Source: Methanobacteriota archaeon (GTDB lineage: Archaea > JAADCQ01 > Methanopyri > Methanopyrales > Methanopyraceae). From it: a DNA stretch of 64,000 nucleotides. Numbering within the stretch: position 1 is the stretch's first letter; the number at the start of each line of letters is the position of its first letter. The stretch is taken from positions 179,353 through 243,352 of the forward strand of contig JAMOPO010000027.1 of NCBI GenBank assembly GCA_027064425.1. Direction: 5' to 3'. A program made the position numbers and the translations under genes. Of this stretch, positions 40,727 to 48,667 are shown piece after piece. The notes under the pieces are model-generated. The model ran no database searches, was not told where the DNA came from, and saw only the letters and a list, made by a program, of their open reading frames with translations.

Positions 40727-41248
40727 GTGGTGAACAGACCGGCCAGGATCTACCGGGAGTGGAAGGGCCCGGCGTACACTCGGAAGGAGTACATCAAGGG
40801 TGTGCCCGACCCGAAGATCCAGCAGTTTGACATGGGTAACCCGTCGAAGGACTTCGACGTGGAGCTGTCGCTGGTCGCGAAGGAGCGGGCGCAGGTGACG
40901 CACAACGCGCTGGAGGCGGCGCGCGTCGCGGCGAACCGGTACCTCGCGAAGACGGTCGGTCGAGACAATTACCACCTGGAGATCCGGGTGTACCCGCACC
41001 ACGTGCTGCGCGAGAACCCGCTGGCAACGGGCGCCGGTGCGGACCGAGTGCAGGAGGGCATGCGCCTGGCCTTCGGTAAGCCGATCGGCACGGCGGCCCG
41101 GGTGCGCGAGGGGCAGCGGGTCATCACCGTGCGGCTGGACCCGGAGAACTACGAGCACGGTAAGGAGGCCCTCCGGCGGGCCGGCATGAAGTTCCCGTTC
41201 CCGTTCACGATCGTGATCGACAAGGGCGAAGAGCTCGTGCAGGACTGA
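40727..41248 (+). CDS. rpl10e: Ribosomal protein L10e (uL16)
   Basis: Large-subunit protein at the peptidyl transferase side, 173 residues. Conserved segments: [20 protein letters not shown] at the N-terminus, [33 protein letters not shown] near residue 102 and [14 protein letters not shown]. Two adjacent GTG codons (40727, 40730) can start it; GGGGGTGG at 40713-40720 fits either. Followed by ppsA after six bases. Confidence 0.95.
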   Translation: MVNRPARIYREWKGPAYTRKEYIKGVPDPKIQQFDMGNPSKDFDVELSLVAKERAQVTHNALEAARVAANRYLAKTVGRDNYHLEIRVYPHHVLRENPLATGAGADRVQEGMRLAFGKPIGTAARVREGQRVITVRLDPENYEHGKEALRRAGMKFPFPFTIVIDKGEELVQD

Positions 41249-41254
41249 CGGGGC

Positions 41255-43576
41255 GTGCCGACCGTGGAGTACGTCAAGTGGTTTGAGGAGATCTCCAAGG
41301 ACGACGTTGACGTCGCCGGCGGCAAGGGCGCCAACCTGGGCGAGATGACGCAGGCCGGCCTCCCCGTCCCGCCCGGCTTCGTCGTGACCGCGGACGCGTA
41401 CGAGAAGTTCCTGGAGGAGACCGGCCTGCGCGAGAAGATCCGCGAGATCCTAGAGTCGCACGACCTCTCCGACGACAAGGAGCTCCGGGAGGCGGCGGAG
41501 GAGGTTCAGCGGCTGATCGTGGAGGCGGAGATGCCGGAGGAGATCCGGGAGGAGATCGTCCGGGCTTACCGGGAGCTGTGCGAGAAGGTGGGCAAGGACG
41601 AGGAGTTCGTGGCCGTGCGCTCCTCGGCCACCGCGGAGGACCTGCCCGAGGCCTCGTTCGCGGGTCAGCAGGACACGTACCTGAACGTGAAGGGCGAGGA
41701 AGAGGTCGTTAAGCACGTGCAGAAGTGCTGGGCCTCGCTGTTCAACCCGCGGGCGATCGCGTACCGGGAGGAGCAGGGCTTCGACCACTTCGACGTCTCG
41801 ATCGCGGTCGTGGTGCAGAAGATGGTCGACGCGGACAAGGCGGGCGTGATGTTCACCGTCAACCCGCACACGGGCGACCGTGATAAGCTGGTCATCGAGG
41901 CGGCCTGGGGCCTGGGAGAGGCCGTCGTGAGCGGCGAGGTCACCCCGGACACGTACATCGTCGACAAGAGCTCGTTCGAGGTGATCGAGGAGCAGGTCTC
42001 GGAGCAGGAGTGGATGTACACGCGGGACCCGGAGACGGGGGAGACGAAGAAGGTCGAGGTGCCGGAGGACAAGCGGTCGGAGCGGAAGCTCACGGACGAG
42101 GAGATCAAGGAGCTGGCGAAGACGGGCGTGGCGATCGAGGAGCACTACGGCTTCCCGCAGGACATCGAGTGGGCGATCGAGGACGGGGAGGTGTACATCC
42201 TGCAGTCGCGGCCGGTGACCACGCTCCGAGAGGAGGAAGAGGAGGAGAAGGAGGAGGTTGAGGCCGAGGCGGAGGGTGAGGTGCTCGTTCGCGGGCTGGG
42301 TGCGAGCCCGGGCGTGGGCGTCGGTCGGGTCAAGGTCGTCATGGACGTGGACGAGATCGACAAGGTGGAGGAGGGTGACGTCCTCGTCACGAAGATGACC
42401 ACGCCGGACATGGTCCCGGCGATGCGCAAGGCGGCCGCGATCGTGACGGACGAGGGTGGCATCACCTGCCACGCGGCGATCGTGTCGCGGGAGCTCGGCA
42501 TCCCGTGCGTGGTCGGCACCGGGAACGCGACGGAGGTGCTGGAGGACGGGCAGCTGGTCACGGTGGACGGGGAGAAGGGCGTCGTCTACGAGGGCGACGT
42601 GAGCGCGGAGCTGGGTGAGGAGGAGGCCGAGGCGGAGGAAGAGGAGAAGGAGGTCGTGGTCGAGCGGGCCGCGTACGAGCCCGTGACGGCCACGGAGATC
42701 AAGGTGAACGTGAGCATGCCGGAGGCGGCGGAGCGGGCGGCCGAGACCGGCGCGGACGGCGTGGGCCTGCTCCGGATCGAGCACATGATCCTGGGCATCG
42801 GCGTGCACCCGCGCAAGCTCATCGAGGAGGGTGAGCGGGAGCGGCTGGTCGAGTCCCTGGTGGACGGCATCCGGAAGGTGGCGGACGCGTTCTACCCGAA
42901 GCCGGTCTGGGTCCGGACGCTGGACGCGCCGACCGACGAGTTCCGCGAGCTGGAGGGCGGCGAGCGGGAGCCGGAGGAGGCGAACCCGATGCTCGGCTGG
43001 CGCGGCATCCGGCGGGACCTGGAGGAGCGCGAGATGCTGGAGTGCCAGTTCGAGGCGATCCGGCGGCTGTACGAGGAGGGCTACGACAATCTAGGCGTGA
43101 TGATCCCGCTCGTTCAGCACCCGGAGGAGCTGCGGCGCGCCAAGAGGATCGCCCGGGACGTCGGGCTCAAGCCGCACCGGCACGTCGAGTTCGGCATGAT
43201 GGTCGAGACGCCGGCCGCCGCCGTGCTCATCGACGAGTTCATCAAGGAGAAGCTGGACTTCGTCAGCCTGGGCACGAACGACCTGACCCAGTACACGCTC
43301 GCCGTGGACCGGAACAACGACAAGGTCGCGCACCTGTACGACGAGAAGCACCCGGCCGTCCTCAGGCTGATCAAGCGCGTGATTCGGGAGTGCAAGGAGG
43401 CGGGCGTGCAGACCAGCATCTGCGGGCAGGCGGGCAGCGACCCGCGCATGGCCGAGATCCTCGTGCGCGCGGGCATCGACAGCATCTCGGCCAACATCGA
43501 TGCGGTGCCGAAGATCCGGCGGATCGTGGCGCGCGTGGAGCGCAAGATCCTGCTGGACCAGATCCGGGGCTCCTGA
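41255..43576 (+). CDS. ppsA: Phosphoenolpyruvate synthase
   Basis: Converts pyruvate and ATP to PEP, AMP and phosphate for gluconeogenesis. 773 residues: the ATP-grasp domain includes GGKGANLGEMTQAGLPVPPG near residue 21 and VAVRSSATAEDLPEASFAGQ; the swivelling domain has GGITCHAAIVSRELGIPCVV with phospho-His 406; the C-terminal barrel has GTNDLTQYTLAVDRNN and catalytic Cys in SICGQAGSDPRMAEILV. Two Glu-rich linkers (about 326-345 and 455-470) are longer than in mesophiles. GTG start. Confidence 0.96.
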   Translation: MPTVEYVKWFEEISKDDVDVAGGKGANLGEMTQAGLPVPPGFVVTADAYEKFLEETGLREKIREILESHDLSDDKELREAAEEVQRLIVEAEMPEEIREEIVRAYRELCEKVGKDEEFVAVRSSATAEDLPEASFAGQQDTYLNVKGEEEVVKHVQKCWASLFNPRAIAYREEQGFDHFDVSIAVVVQKMVDADKAGVMFTVNPHTGDRDKLVIEAAWGLGEAVVSGEVTPDTYIVDKSSFEVIEEQVSEQEWMYTRDPETGETKKVEVPEDKRSERKLTDEEIKELAKTGVAIEEHYGFPQDIEWAIEDGEVYILQSRPVTTLREEEEEEKEEVEAEAEGEVLVRGLGASPGVGVGRVKVVMDVDEIDKVEEGDVLVTKMTTPDMVPAMRKAAAIVTDEGGITCHAAIVSRELGIPCVVGTGNATEVLEDGQLVTVDGEKGVVYEGDVSAELGEEEAEAEEEEKEVVVERAAYEPVTATEIKVNVSMPEAAERAAETGADGVGLLRIEHMILGIGVHPRKLIEEGERERLVESLVDGIRKVADAFYPKPVWVRTLDAPTDEFRELEGGEREPEEANPMLGWRGIRRDLEEREMLECQFEAIRRLYEEGYDNLGVMIPLVQHPEELRRAKRIARDVGLKPHRHVEFGMMVETPAAAVLIDEFIKEKLDFVSLGTNDLTQYTLAVDRNNDKVAHLYDEKHPAVLRLIKRVIRECKEAGVQTSICGQAGSDPRMAEILVRAGIDSISANIDAVPKIRRIVARVERKILLDQIRGS

Positions 43577-43582
43577 CGCCCC

Positions 43583-44296
43583 TTGTCCTCCCATCTTTTG
43601 GACTCCCTCTCCCGCCTCGGCCTCTCCGAGCGGGAGGCCCGCGCCTACTTATTTCTGCTGAAAAACGGCGAGTCGACCGCGCGCGAGGTCAGCGAGGGCA
43701 CCGGCATCCCGATCTCGAAGGTCTACTCCGTGCTGAAATCCCTGGAGAAGAAAGGCTGGGTGACCGTGAAGCGCTCCTCCAGACCGGCCCGTTACGCCCC
43801 CGTCAACCCGGAGGTCGCCGTCGAGCGGGCCGTCGAGCGGGAGCTGGAGCGCAAGCGAGAGGAGCTCGAGGAGCAGGCCAGGCGCGCGCTGAGGGAGCTC
43901 GCCGAGTCCTACGCCTCGCACCGGAAAACGGTGGCGCAGGTGTACGAGGGGGAGCCCGCCAAAGACACGCTCAGAAGGACGCTCCGGCTGGCGCGCGAGG
44001 TCTGCGGGATCGTTCACGTCGGGAAAACCCTCCCGGACTGGCTGGTCCGAGACCTCTCGCGGGTCTCGGGACCACTGATCGTGCGCTGCGAGTCCGACCC
44101 CCCGCTCGAGCACCCGAGGATGGTCGTGAGGAGGCCGGGGCTGGAGGTCGACACCACGGTCCTCACGCTGGCGGTCGACCGAGGTGAGCTCATGCTGGCC
44201 CGGCTGGGCGAGCCGAACTACCTCCTGCTGGTTCGGGAGCCGATCGCCGCGGAGGGGCTCCGGAGCGTGGTGATCAAGACCTTAGAAGAGTCCTGA
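43583..44296 (+). CDS. TrmB-family transcriptional regulator
   Basis: 237 residues. Winged helix at the N-terminus: LGLSEREARAYLFLLKNG, TAREVSEGTGIPISKVYSVL and LEKKGWVTV, the standard TrmB DNA-binding domain, then a coiled-coil stretch (LERKREELEEQARRALREL) and a variable effector domain. TrmB proteins control sugar metabolism; location right after ppsA suggests control of gluconeogenesis, which is inference. TTG 43583 or TTG 43598 could start it; the latter gives M-D-S-L-S-R-L and may be better. The 3' end overlaps the HD gene by 23 bases. Confidence 0.82.
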   Translation: MSSHLLDSLSRLGLSEREARAYLFLLKNGESTAREVSEGTGIPISKVYSVLKSLEKKGWVTVKRSSRPARYAPVNPEVAVERAVERELERKREELEEQARRALRELAESYASHRKTVAQVYEGEPAKDTLRRTLRLAREVCGIVHVGKTLPDWLVRDLSRVSGPLIVRCESDPPLEHPRMVVRRPGLEVDTTVLTLAVDRGELMLARLGEPNYLLLVREPIAAEGLRSVVIKTLEES

Positions 44297-44789
44297 CGGC
44301 CTCGGACAGCACGCTCCGAGGCAGGACCTCCCGGCCCACCGCCGTGAGGAGGACCTCCAGCTTGTCCGCCCACCACACGCACCAGTCGAGCCGGGTTCTC
44401 GGCGGCGGGCTGAACGGGAACATGTGCCGCCGCACCGCCGCGACGATGGCCCTCCCCTCACCCTCCCGGGCCAGCAGGTCCGCTCCGGTCTTCCAGTGGC
44501 AGACCCCGCAGTGACCGCCGGGATCCAGCCGGCAGAGCGGGCATCCTCGGATCCCGTAGCCGACGTCGTGAAGGAGTCCCGCCCGGACCGCCGTGAGCTC
44601 GTCCACGCCCAGCACCCGGGCCAGCCGCCAGCACAGGTACGCGGTCTTAACGCAGTGCTCGAGCCGCGTGTCGCCCCGGTGGCCGCGGGTACGGTGCAGC
44701 TCCCTCAACCGGTCCCGGAGGGCGTCCGACAGCTCCTCGGAGGTGCGGGCGAGGAGGTCCAGGAAGCGCCCGTATCGTTTCGATTCCAA
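44274..44789 (-). CDS. HD-domain hydrolase
   Basis: 171 residues. DTRLEHCVKTAYLCWRLARV (first His) and AGLLHDVGYGIRGCPLCRLD (HD motif, near residue 72) define the HD superfamily, followed by a Cys-rich insertion C-x2-C...C-x2-C (CPLCRLDPGGHCGVC) that probably binds zinc, and a late RRHMFPF. Substrate unknown, probably a phosphomonoester or diester. Start is TTG 44789, overlapped by a palindrome copy at 44776-44794. Confidence 0.82.
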   Translation of the reverse strand: MESKRYGRFLDLLARTSEELSDALRDRLRELHRTRGHRGDTRLEHCVKTAYLCWRLARVLGVDELTAVRAGLLHDVGYGIRGCPLCRLDPGGHCGVCHWKTGADLLAREGEGRAIVAAVRRHMFPFSPPPRTRLDWCVWWADKLEVLLTAVGREVLPRSVLSEAVRTLLRS

Positions 44790-44794
44790 TAACG
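44776..44794. repeat. Palindrome CGTTT-N9-TAACG, degenerate copy
   Basis: One mismatch from the CGTTA-N9-TAACG motif, same nine-base spacer, spanning the start of the HD-domain gene and 17 bases after the EF-1 beta stop. Confidence 0.35.
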
Positions 44795-44810
44795 TTTCAC
44801 CCTGGGGAGG

Positions 44811-45089
44811 CTAGAGGGTTCGGCTCGCGGACACGACCTCGACCTGCTTGACGTCGTCGATCTCCTTGAGCGTCTCCTCGAGCCGGTCGGTCCCGCCCTC
44901 GGCGTCCGGTACGACCACCTTGACCCTGATCGCCTTCAGCCCGAAGGCGATGGGCTCCTCGTCGATGCCCTCGATCGACTCGACGATGTCCAGCCCCTCC
45001 AGCTTCTCACGGACCGTTTCCGCGAGCTCCTCGTAGTCGACCTCCGGGCTCTCCGGCAGCACCTTCAGGTCGACCATGACCTTGGACAC
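44811..45089 (-). CDS. ef1b: Elongation factor 1-beta
   Basis: Nucleotide exchange factor for EF-1 alpha, 92 residues, archaeal type. [19 protein letters not shown] at the N-terminus, [17 protein letters not shown] in the middle and [16 protein letters not shown] near the C-terminus match the conserved ferredoxin-like exchange domain. Start GTG 45089. It lies 13 bases after the zinc-ribbon gene, the usual archaeal arrangement. Confidence 0.93.
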   Translation of the reverse strand: MSKVMVDLKVLPESPEVDYEELAETVREKLEGLDIVESIEGIDEEPIAFGLKAIRVKVVVPDAEGGTDRLEETLKEIDDVKQVEVVSASRTL

Positions 45090-45102
45090 CGCCGCTCACC
45101 CC

Positions 45103-45435
45103 CTACGGGCCGATGAACCCACAGTTCGGGCACTGGTACCGGTTGCCGAGCCGCCGGCACTTCTGGCACCGGGTGATCACGACCTCACCGCACTTCGGGC
45201 ACGGGTGCGACACGGCCCGCTCGCCCGGAGCGATGGGACCACCGCAGGCGGAGCACACGGCGTAATCGCTGCGCTCGATCCGGCCGGCCTCCGTCATCTC
45301 GACTTTCTCCGCGGCCTCCTCGATGAGCTCCTCGCGGGTCTTGCCGCCGATCTCCTTCATCTCCTCGGCGGTCGCGCGCCTCACGCCGACCTCCTCATCC
45401 TCCCGCTCCTCCTCTTCCCGCTCCTCCTCCGCCAA
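45103..45435 (-). CDS. Zinc-ribbon protein, HVO_2753-like, with acidic N-terminal extension
   Basis: 110 residues. The C-terminal 55 residues carry four CxxC knuckles: CSACGGPIAPGERA, HPCPKCGEVVIT, RCQKCRRLGN and YQCPNCGFIGP, the pattern of the small HVO_2753-type archaeal zinc finger usually found beside EF-1 beta. The N-terminal half is very acidic (EEEREEEEREDEEV) and helical, an addition to the usual 60-residue protein. Role possibly linked to translation. A TATA box lies 37 bases upstream of the TTG start. Confidence 0.85.
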   Translation of the reverse strand: MAEEEREEEEREDEEVGVRRATAEEMKEIGGKTREELIEEAAEKVEMTEAGRIERSDYAVCSACGGPIAPGERAVSHPCPKCGEVVITRCQKCRRLGNRYQCPNCGFIGP

Positions 45436-45471
45436 AGCGAGGACCCCGCCCGGGTCCGGCCCGCTGACTCG

Positions 45472-45479
45472 ATAAATTT
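45472..45479 (-). promoter_or_regulatory. TATA box of the zinc-ribbon/ef1b operon
   Basis: AAATTTAT on the minus strand, 37-44 bases before TTG 45435, the only AT-rich block in the gap. Confidence 0.55.
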
Positions 45480-45487
45480 GTCGTGGG

Positions 45488-45721
45488 CTAGCCGCCCTTC
45501 CGGATGTAAATGACGAAGTGGTCGCCTTCCTCCTCCACCTCCAGCACCTCGTGCCCGTTCTCCTCCGCGAAGCGACGAATGTTGTCTTTCGCGGGCGGGT
45601 AGTCGCAGACCACCTTCAGCACCTCACCCTCGTCCATCTCCTCGAGCTTCTTTCGGGTTTCAAGCACGGGCATAGGGCAAACCTTACCGCGGACGTCGAG
45701 CTCGCGGTCGCACTCCACCAC
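45488..45721 (-). CDS. TusA/SirA-like sulfur carrier protein
   Basis: About 77 residues: ELDVRGKVCPMPVLETRKKL with the active Cys in CPMP near residue 15, then GEVLKVVCDYPPAKDNIRRF and HFVIYIRKGG. This is the TusA/SirA fold, which passes persulfide sulfur in tRNA or molybdenum cofactor thiolation. The frame is open upstream, but GTG 45721 (or 45718), preceded by GGGGGTCAC, fixes the start. Confidence 0.88.
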   Translation of the reverse strand: MVECDRELDVRGKVCPMPVLETRKKLEEMDEGEVLKVVCDYPPAKDNIRRFAEENGHEVLEVEEEGDHFVIYIRKGG

Positions 45722-46707
45722 GCCCGGGTGACCCCCTACCGTGCCTCTCGCGGCGGGGTTCTGAAGCCTTGCTCTCTGCGGGCCCGATGGCCATTCGAGC
45801 CGTAGATAACCCCCGTACCGCGTAGGCCGTCGGCGGAGGAACGGGGGCCGGTGATCTCGGCTCGGAGCGGGTGACCGAAGGTCGGCAGACGTGGACGCCC
45901 GTGGGGGTTCGTCCGAGGTGGACTGAAGCGGCACGACGATGTTGGAGGCGCGGTCGGGGGATCAGCATTCCAGGGTCAGGAGGACCGGACGGAGGCGTTG
46001 GGGCCGTGGCTGACGTTCGTTAGGAACGCTTGCGACGACCTGGGAGGATGCATGGCTGGTACGCGGGGTTCAGGGACGCGCGTGCGGTGGTACCGTCGTA
46101 TAGGTGAGGAACGGGTGAGGGTCGGGTGCTGGCTCGAGCAGGTGATCCCGTTCAGGAAGTTTGCCTGAAGATTCGCCGGTTAGGGGTCACCCCTGGGTCG
46201 CCCGGGGGCGATCGCGTCCTGCGGTGTCGTGGAGCGTTCGCGGCGGGCACGGGAGCTGAACGAGGACCCGCGGGGGCGCGTGAAGGAGGTGAGGGGGCTG
46301 GGGGCCGAGGATCCTTATTCTCGGGGCGGAGGTCGGTGACGTGCTCCCGTTCGGCCCGGGGCGCCTCCTCTCCCGGCTTCGAGGTCCCCGAGGGCCACGG
46401 GGGTAGCTCGGACGCAGTGGTGCTGTAGCGCTCCCCGGCGTCTCTCGAGCACGGTCGGTCACGACGGGGGCCGGTCCGGGAGGCCGGGGTCTAGCTCGCT
46501 CGGCGCTCTCTCCCGGGCGGCACTTACGCTGCCTCGAGCCCAGTCCGTCACGTGGTCCGCGAGGGGGCCGTCGTCCACTATCGCATCCTTCAAGTACGGG
46601 CCCGCGTCCACCCCGCGAGACGAGCGTCGAGTGGTCGGTCGGTCACCTCCGTGCGGAGTGCGCCCCGTCCCGGACCCGTGCGCCATCGACCCGTCGGGGG
46701 GTGAGCG
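45722..46707. other. Gene-poor region, about 985 bases
   Basis: No reading frame here shows a recognisable protein, a start with a convincing Shine-Dalgarno, or the codon pattern of the neighbours. A plus-strand frame open from about 45875 to 46169 ends ...CWLEQVIPFRKFA, and 46126-46428 is open in another frame, but GC-rich DNA gives such frames by chance. No tRNA, CRISPR-like spacing or terminal inverted repeats seen. It could be a decayed gene or hold an untranslated RNA. Confidence 0.6.
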
Positions 46708-48033
46708 TTGCGAGCGCTGGCCGTCCTTCTCGCCCTGGCGGCCTGCGCGGCCCCGGCGGCAGCGATTAACCCGGACTTTGAGCAGGTCCTGCAGCGGATC
46801 AGCCGGGACCCCGCCTTCCAGGGCAGGGAGATCGTGATCATCTACGAGAAGGACGGCTTCCATCTGGAGGGTAAGCTGAAGATCTCCTACGCTGGGGTTC
46901 AGGAGCGGGACCTGGACCTGGGTAAATCGATGGAAGACCTGCTGCGGTTCTCGACCGATCTGAAGCCCGTCGCGCGCACGCTGGCGGAGCGGTGCAACAA
47001 GCCTGAGCTGAGGCAGCTGATCGACCTCGTCAGCGAGCATCGGGACCTGCTCGAGCAGGTCGCTAAGCGGCTGGAGGGGAAGAAGGTGAGAGTCGCCGCG
47101 TGCACGTTCAGGCTGGACATGTGGTGCACGGAGGTCCGAGGAACGCCGCCGAGTGACCTACCGTCCGTGCTGAGGGAGCTGGTGGAGAGGGGGGAGGTTC
47201 ACCGGGAGTACACGCTCCCGTACCCGGAGATTCACATCTACGTGCTGGCCGGCGCGAAGCGACTGGACGGGCTTATCGGCCTGCCAGTTCGACTGGCCTG
47301 GTCGTACGACTATCCGGCCGGGGGCGTGGAGGTCCTGGTCGACCCGGTGCGTCGGGAGGTCACGTTCCGGGCCGGCGAGCGGACGTACAACCTGGTGGTC
47401 GTGCTGCTGGAGTACCTCGGCGACGTCGTGAAGCTGCTCCAAAGGAAGATCCGAAGCGTTAGGGAGGTGCTAAGGATCCTCAGGGAGACGCGGCTGCGGA
47501 TCCTGACCCGGTCGGTGGGTGGCGAGGTGACCGTACGCGGGCTGCCGCTGTGGGTGAACAAGGGGGCGGTCGTCGTCGCGTACTTCGCGGGGACCAACCC
47601 CTTCAACGGTGTCGCGGCGTCTCGAGCGGCCGCCGCGGTGGGTAGTAACCCGATGGTGGTCAAGCTCGGGCCGGCCGACGTCCGGGTGGAGGCGCACGGT
47701 AGGGCGCTGACCATCGAGGGCGCGGCGCGCGGCGGACTGTTGGTCGTGTACGGGATGGGGATCCCGGGTAACCGGCTGCAGGTCTCGTCCACGGTCAGCG
47801 CGCTGGACCTGGCGGAACGGCTGGGGGTCGTTCGGCTCCCACCGATCATCGGGTGGCTCCTGCGGTTGATCCTGCGGCCGCTGGCCGGCACGGTGACCTT
47901 CTGCTACGCGCCGAGCTTCCAGGGTAAGGTCACCCTGGAGGCGCGAGGGTTCCCGGTGTGGTCGGTGGTCGCGCTGGTGGGGCTGTGGTTCACTCTGCGT
48001 CCACGGACGCGGCGCGGGTCAGCAGCCGCTTGA
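46708..48033 (+). CDS. Secreted, C-terminally membrane-anchored surface protein
   Basis: 441 residues, no known family seen. Starts at TTG with a signal peptide (RALAVLLALAACAAPAAAIN). The body is mixed alpha/beta with one helical segment (VKLLQRKIRSVREVLRILRE) and strand-rich parts (SVGGEVTVRGLPLWVNKGAV). Near the C-terminus FPVWSVVALVGLWFTL followed by RPRTRRG is a typical transmembrane anchor with a positive stop-transfer. Probably a cell surface protein of this lineage. The 3' end overlaps cgi121 by 44 bases in convergent orientation. Confidence 0.68.
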   Translation: MRALAVLLALAACAAPAAAINPDFEQVLQRISRDPAFQGREIVIIYEKDGFHLEGKLKISYAGVQERDLDLGKSMEDLLRFSTDLKPVARTLAERCNKPELRQLIDLVSEHRDLLEQVAKRLEGKKVRVAACTFRLDMWCTEVRGTPPSDLPSVLRELVERGEVHREYTLPYPEIHIYVLAGAKRLDGLIGLPVRLAWSYDYPAGGVEVLVDPVRREVTFRAGERTYNLVVVLLEYLGDVVKLLQRKIRSVREVLRILRETRLRILTRSVGGEVTVRGLPLWVNKGAVVVAYFAGTNPFNGVAASRAAAAVGSNPMVVKLGPADVRVEAHGRALTIEGAARGGLLVVYGMGIPGNRLQVSSTVSALDLAERLGVVRLPPIIGWLLRLILRPLAGTVTFCYAPSFQGKVTLEARGFPVWSVVALVGLWFTLRPRTRRGSAAA

Positions 48034-48430
48034 AGTCGTCCCGTTCGGGGAACTCCTCCAGGCACTCCTCGGACGCTTCCTCGACCTTTTCCACTCCCTC
48101 CTCCACTCGCTCCTTCTTCCTGGAGGCGACGACGGCCATGAAGGTGCGGTCCGGGGCTGCCTTCTTCACGGCCTCCGAGATCTGTCGGGTTCCGAGGAGC
48201 CGTAGCAGGAACTCGAGGTCGAGGGATCGGGCCAGGTTCTTCCCCTCCTCGTGCGCGCGTATGGCTCGGACCGCGGCGGAGGCGGCGAGCCGGTGGTCGG
48301 CGAACTCGCGGGACACCGCCTGGAGGATCGTGTCGGGAACGCTCGTCTCAATGATCTCCTCCGGGTCGCCCCGTCGGAGGGAGCAGTGGAGGTAGAGCTC
48401 TCCGGACCAGTGCTCGAGCCGGCGGATCAA
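47990..48430 (-). CDS. cgi121: KEOPS complex subunit Cgi121
   Basis: 146 residues. LDLEFLLRLLGTRQISEAVKKAAP near residue 70 is the conserved core of Cgi121, the KEOPS subunit that binds tRNA for threonylcarbamoylation of A37. The rest (AVRAIRAHEEGKNLA, AVVASRKKE) fits the family. Length is typical. TTG start; TATA-like GTAAATTAG is 22-30 bases upstream, so the mRNA is probably leaderless. Confidence 0.82.
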   Translation of the reverse strand: MIRRLEHWSGELYLHCSLRRGDPEEIIETSVPDTILQAVSREFADHRLAASAAVRAIRAHEEGKNLARSLDLEFLLRLLGTRQISEAVKKAAPDRTFMAVVASRKKERVEEGVEKVEEASEECLEEFPERDDFKRLLTRAASVDAE

Positions 48431-48451
48431 GGCGGGGCTCCCCTGAAAAGA

Positions 48452-48460
48452 CTAATTTAC
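48452..48460 (-). promoter_or_regulatory. Candidate TATA box of cgi121
   Basis: GTAAATTAG on the minus strand, 22-30 bases before the TTG start. Confidence 0.45.
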
Positions 48461-48667
48461 GGCGCGGGCTCGGGGACCCGGCAGGCCCGGGCCCAGCCGG
48501 CGGTCGGGAGGCGGGAGTTCCCCCGTGCGATGACCGGCCGACGCCAGCCACCCGGGCCACAGCGCCCGGGTGAGGTCCCCCGAAGGGGGTCACCATGAGC
48601 CCGGGCGGGTTTACCCCGCCGCACCCTCCTCACGCTCATTCATCTCCGCCGGGCAGGGGGTTGTCCA

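Noticed and set aside
46126-46428. Open frame of 100 codons in the gene-poor region
   Set aside because: No family similarity, no ribosome site, and low-complexity Gly/Arg composition expected by chance.
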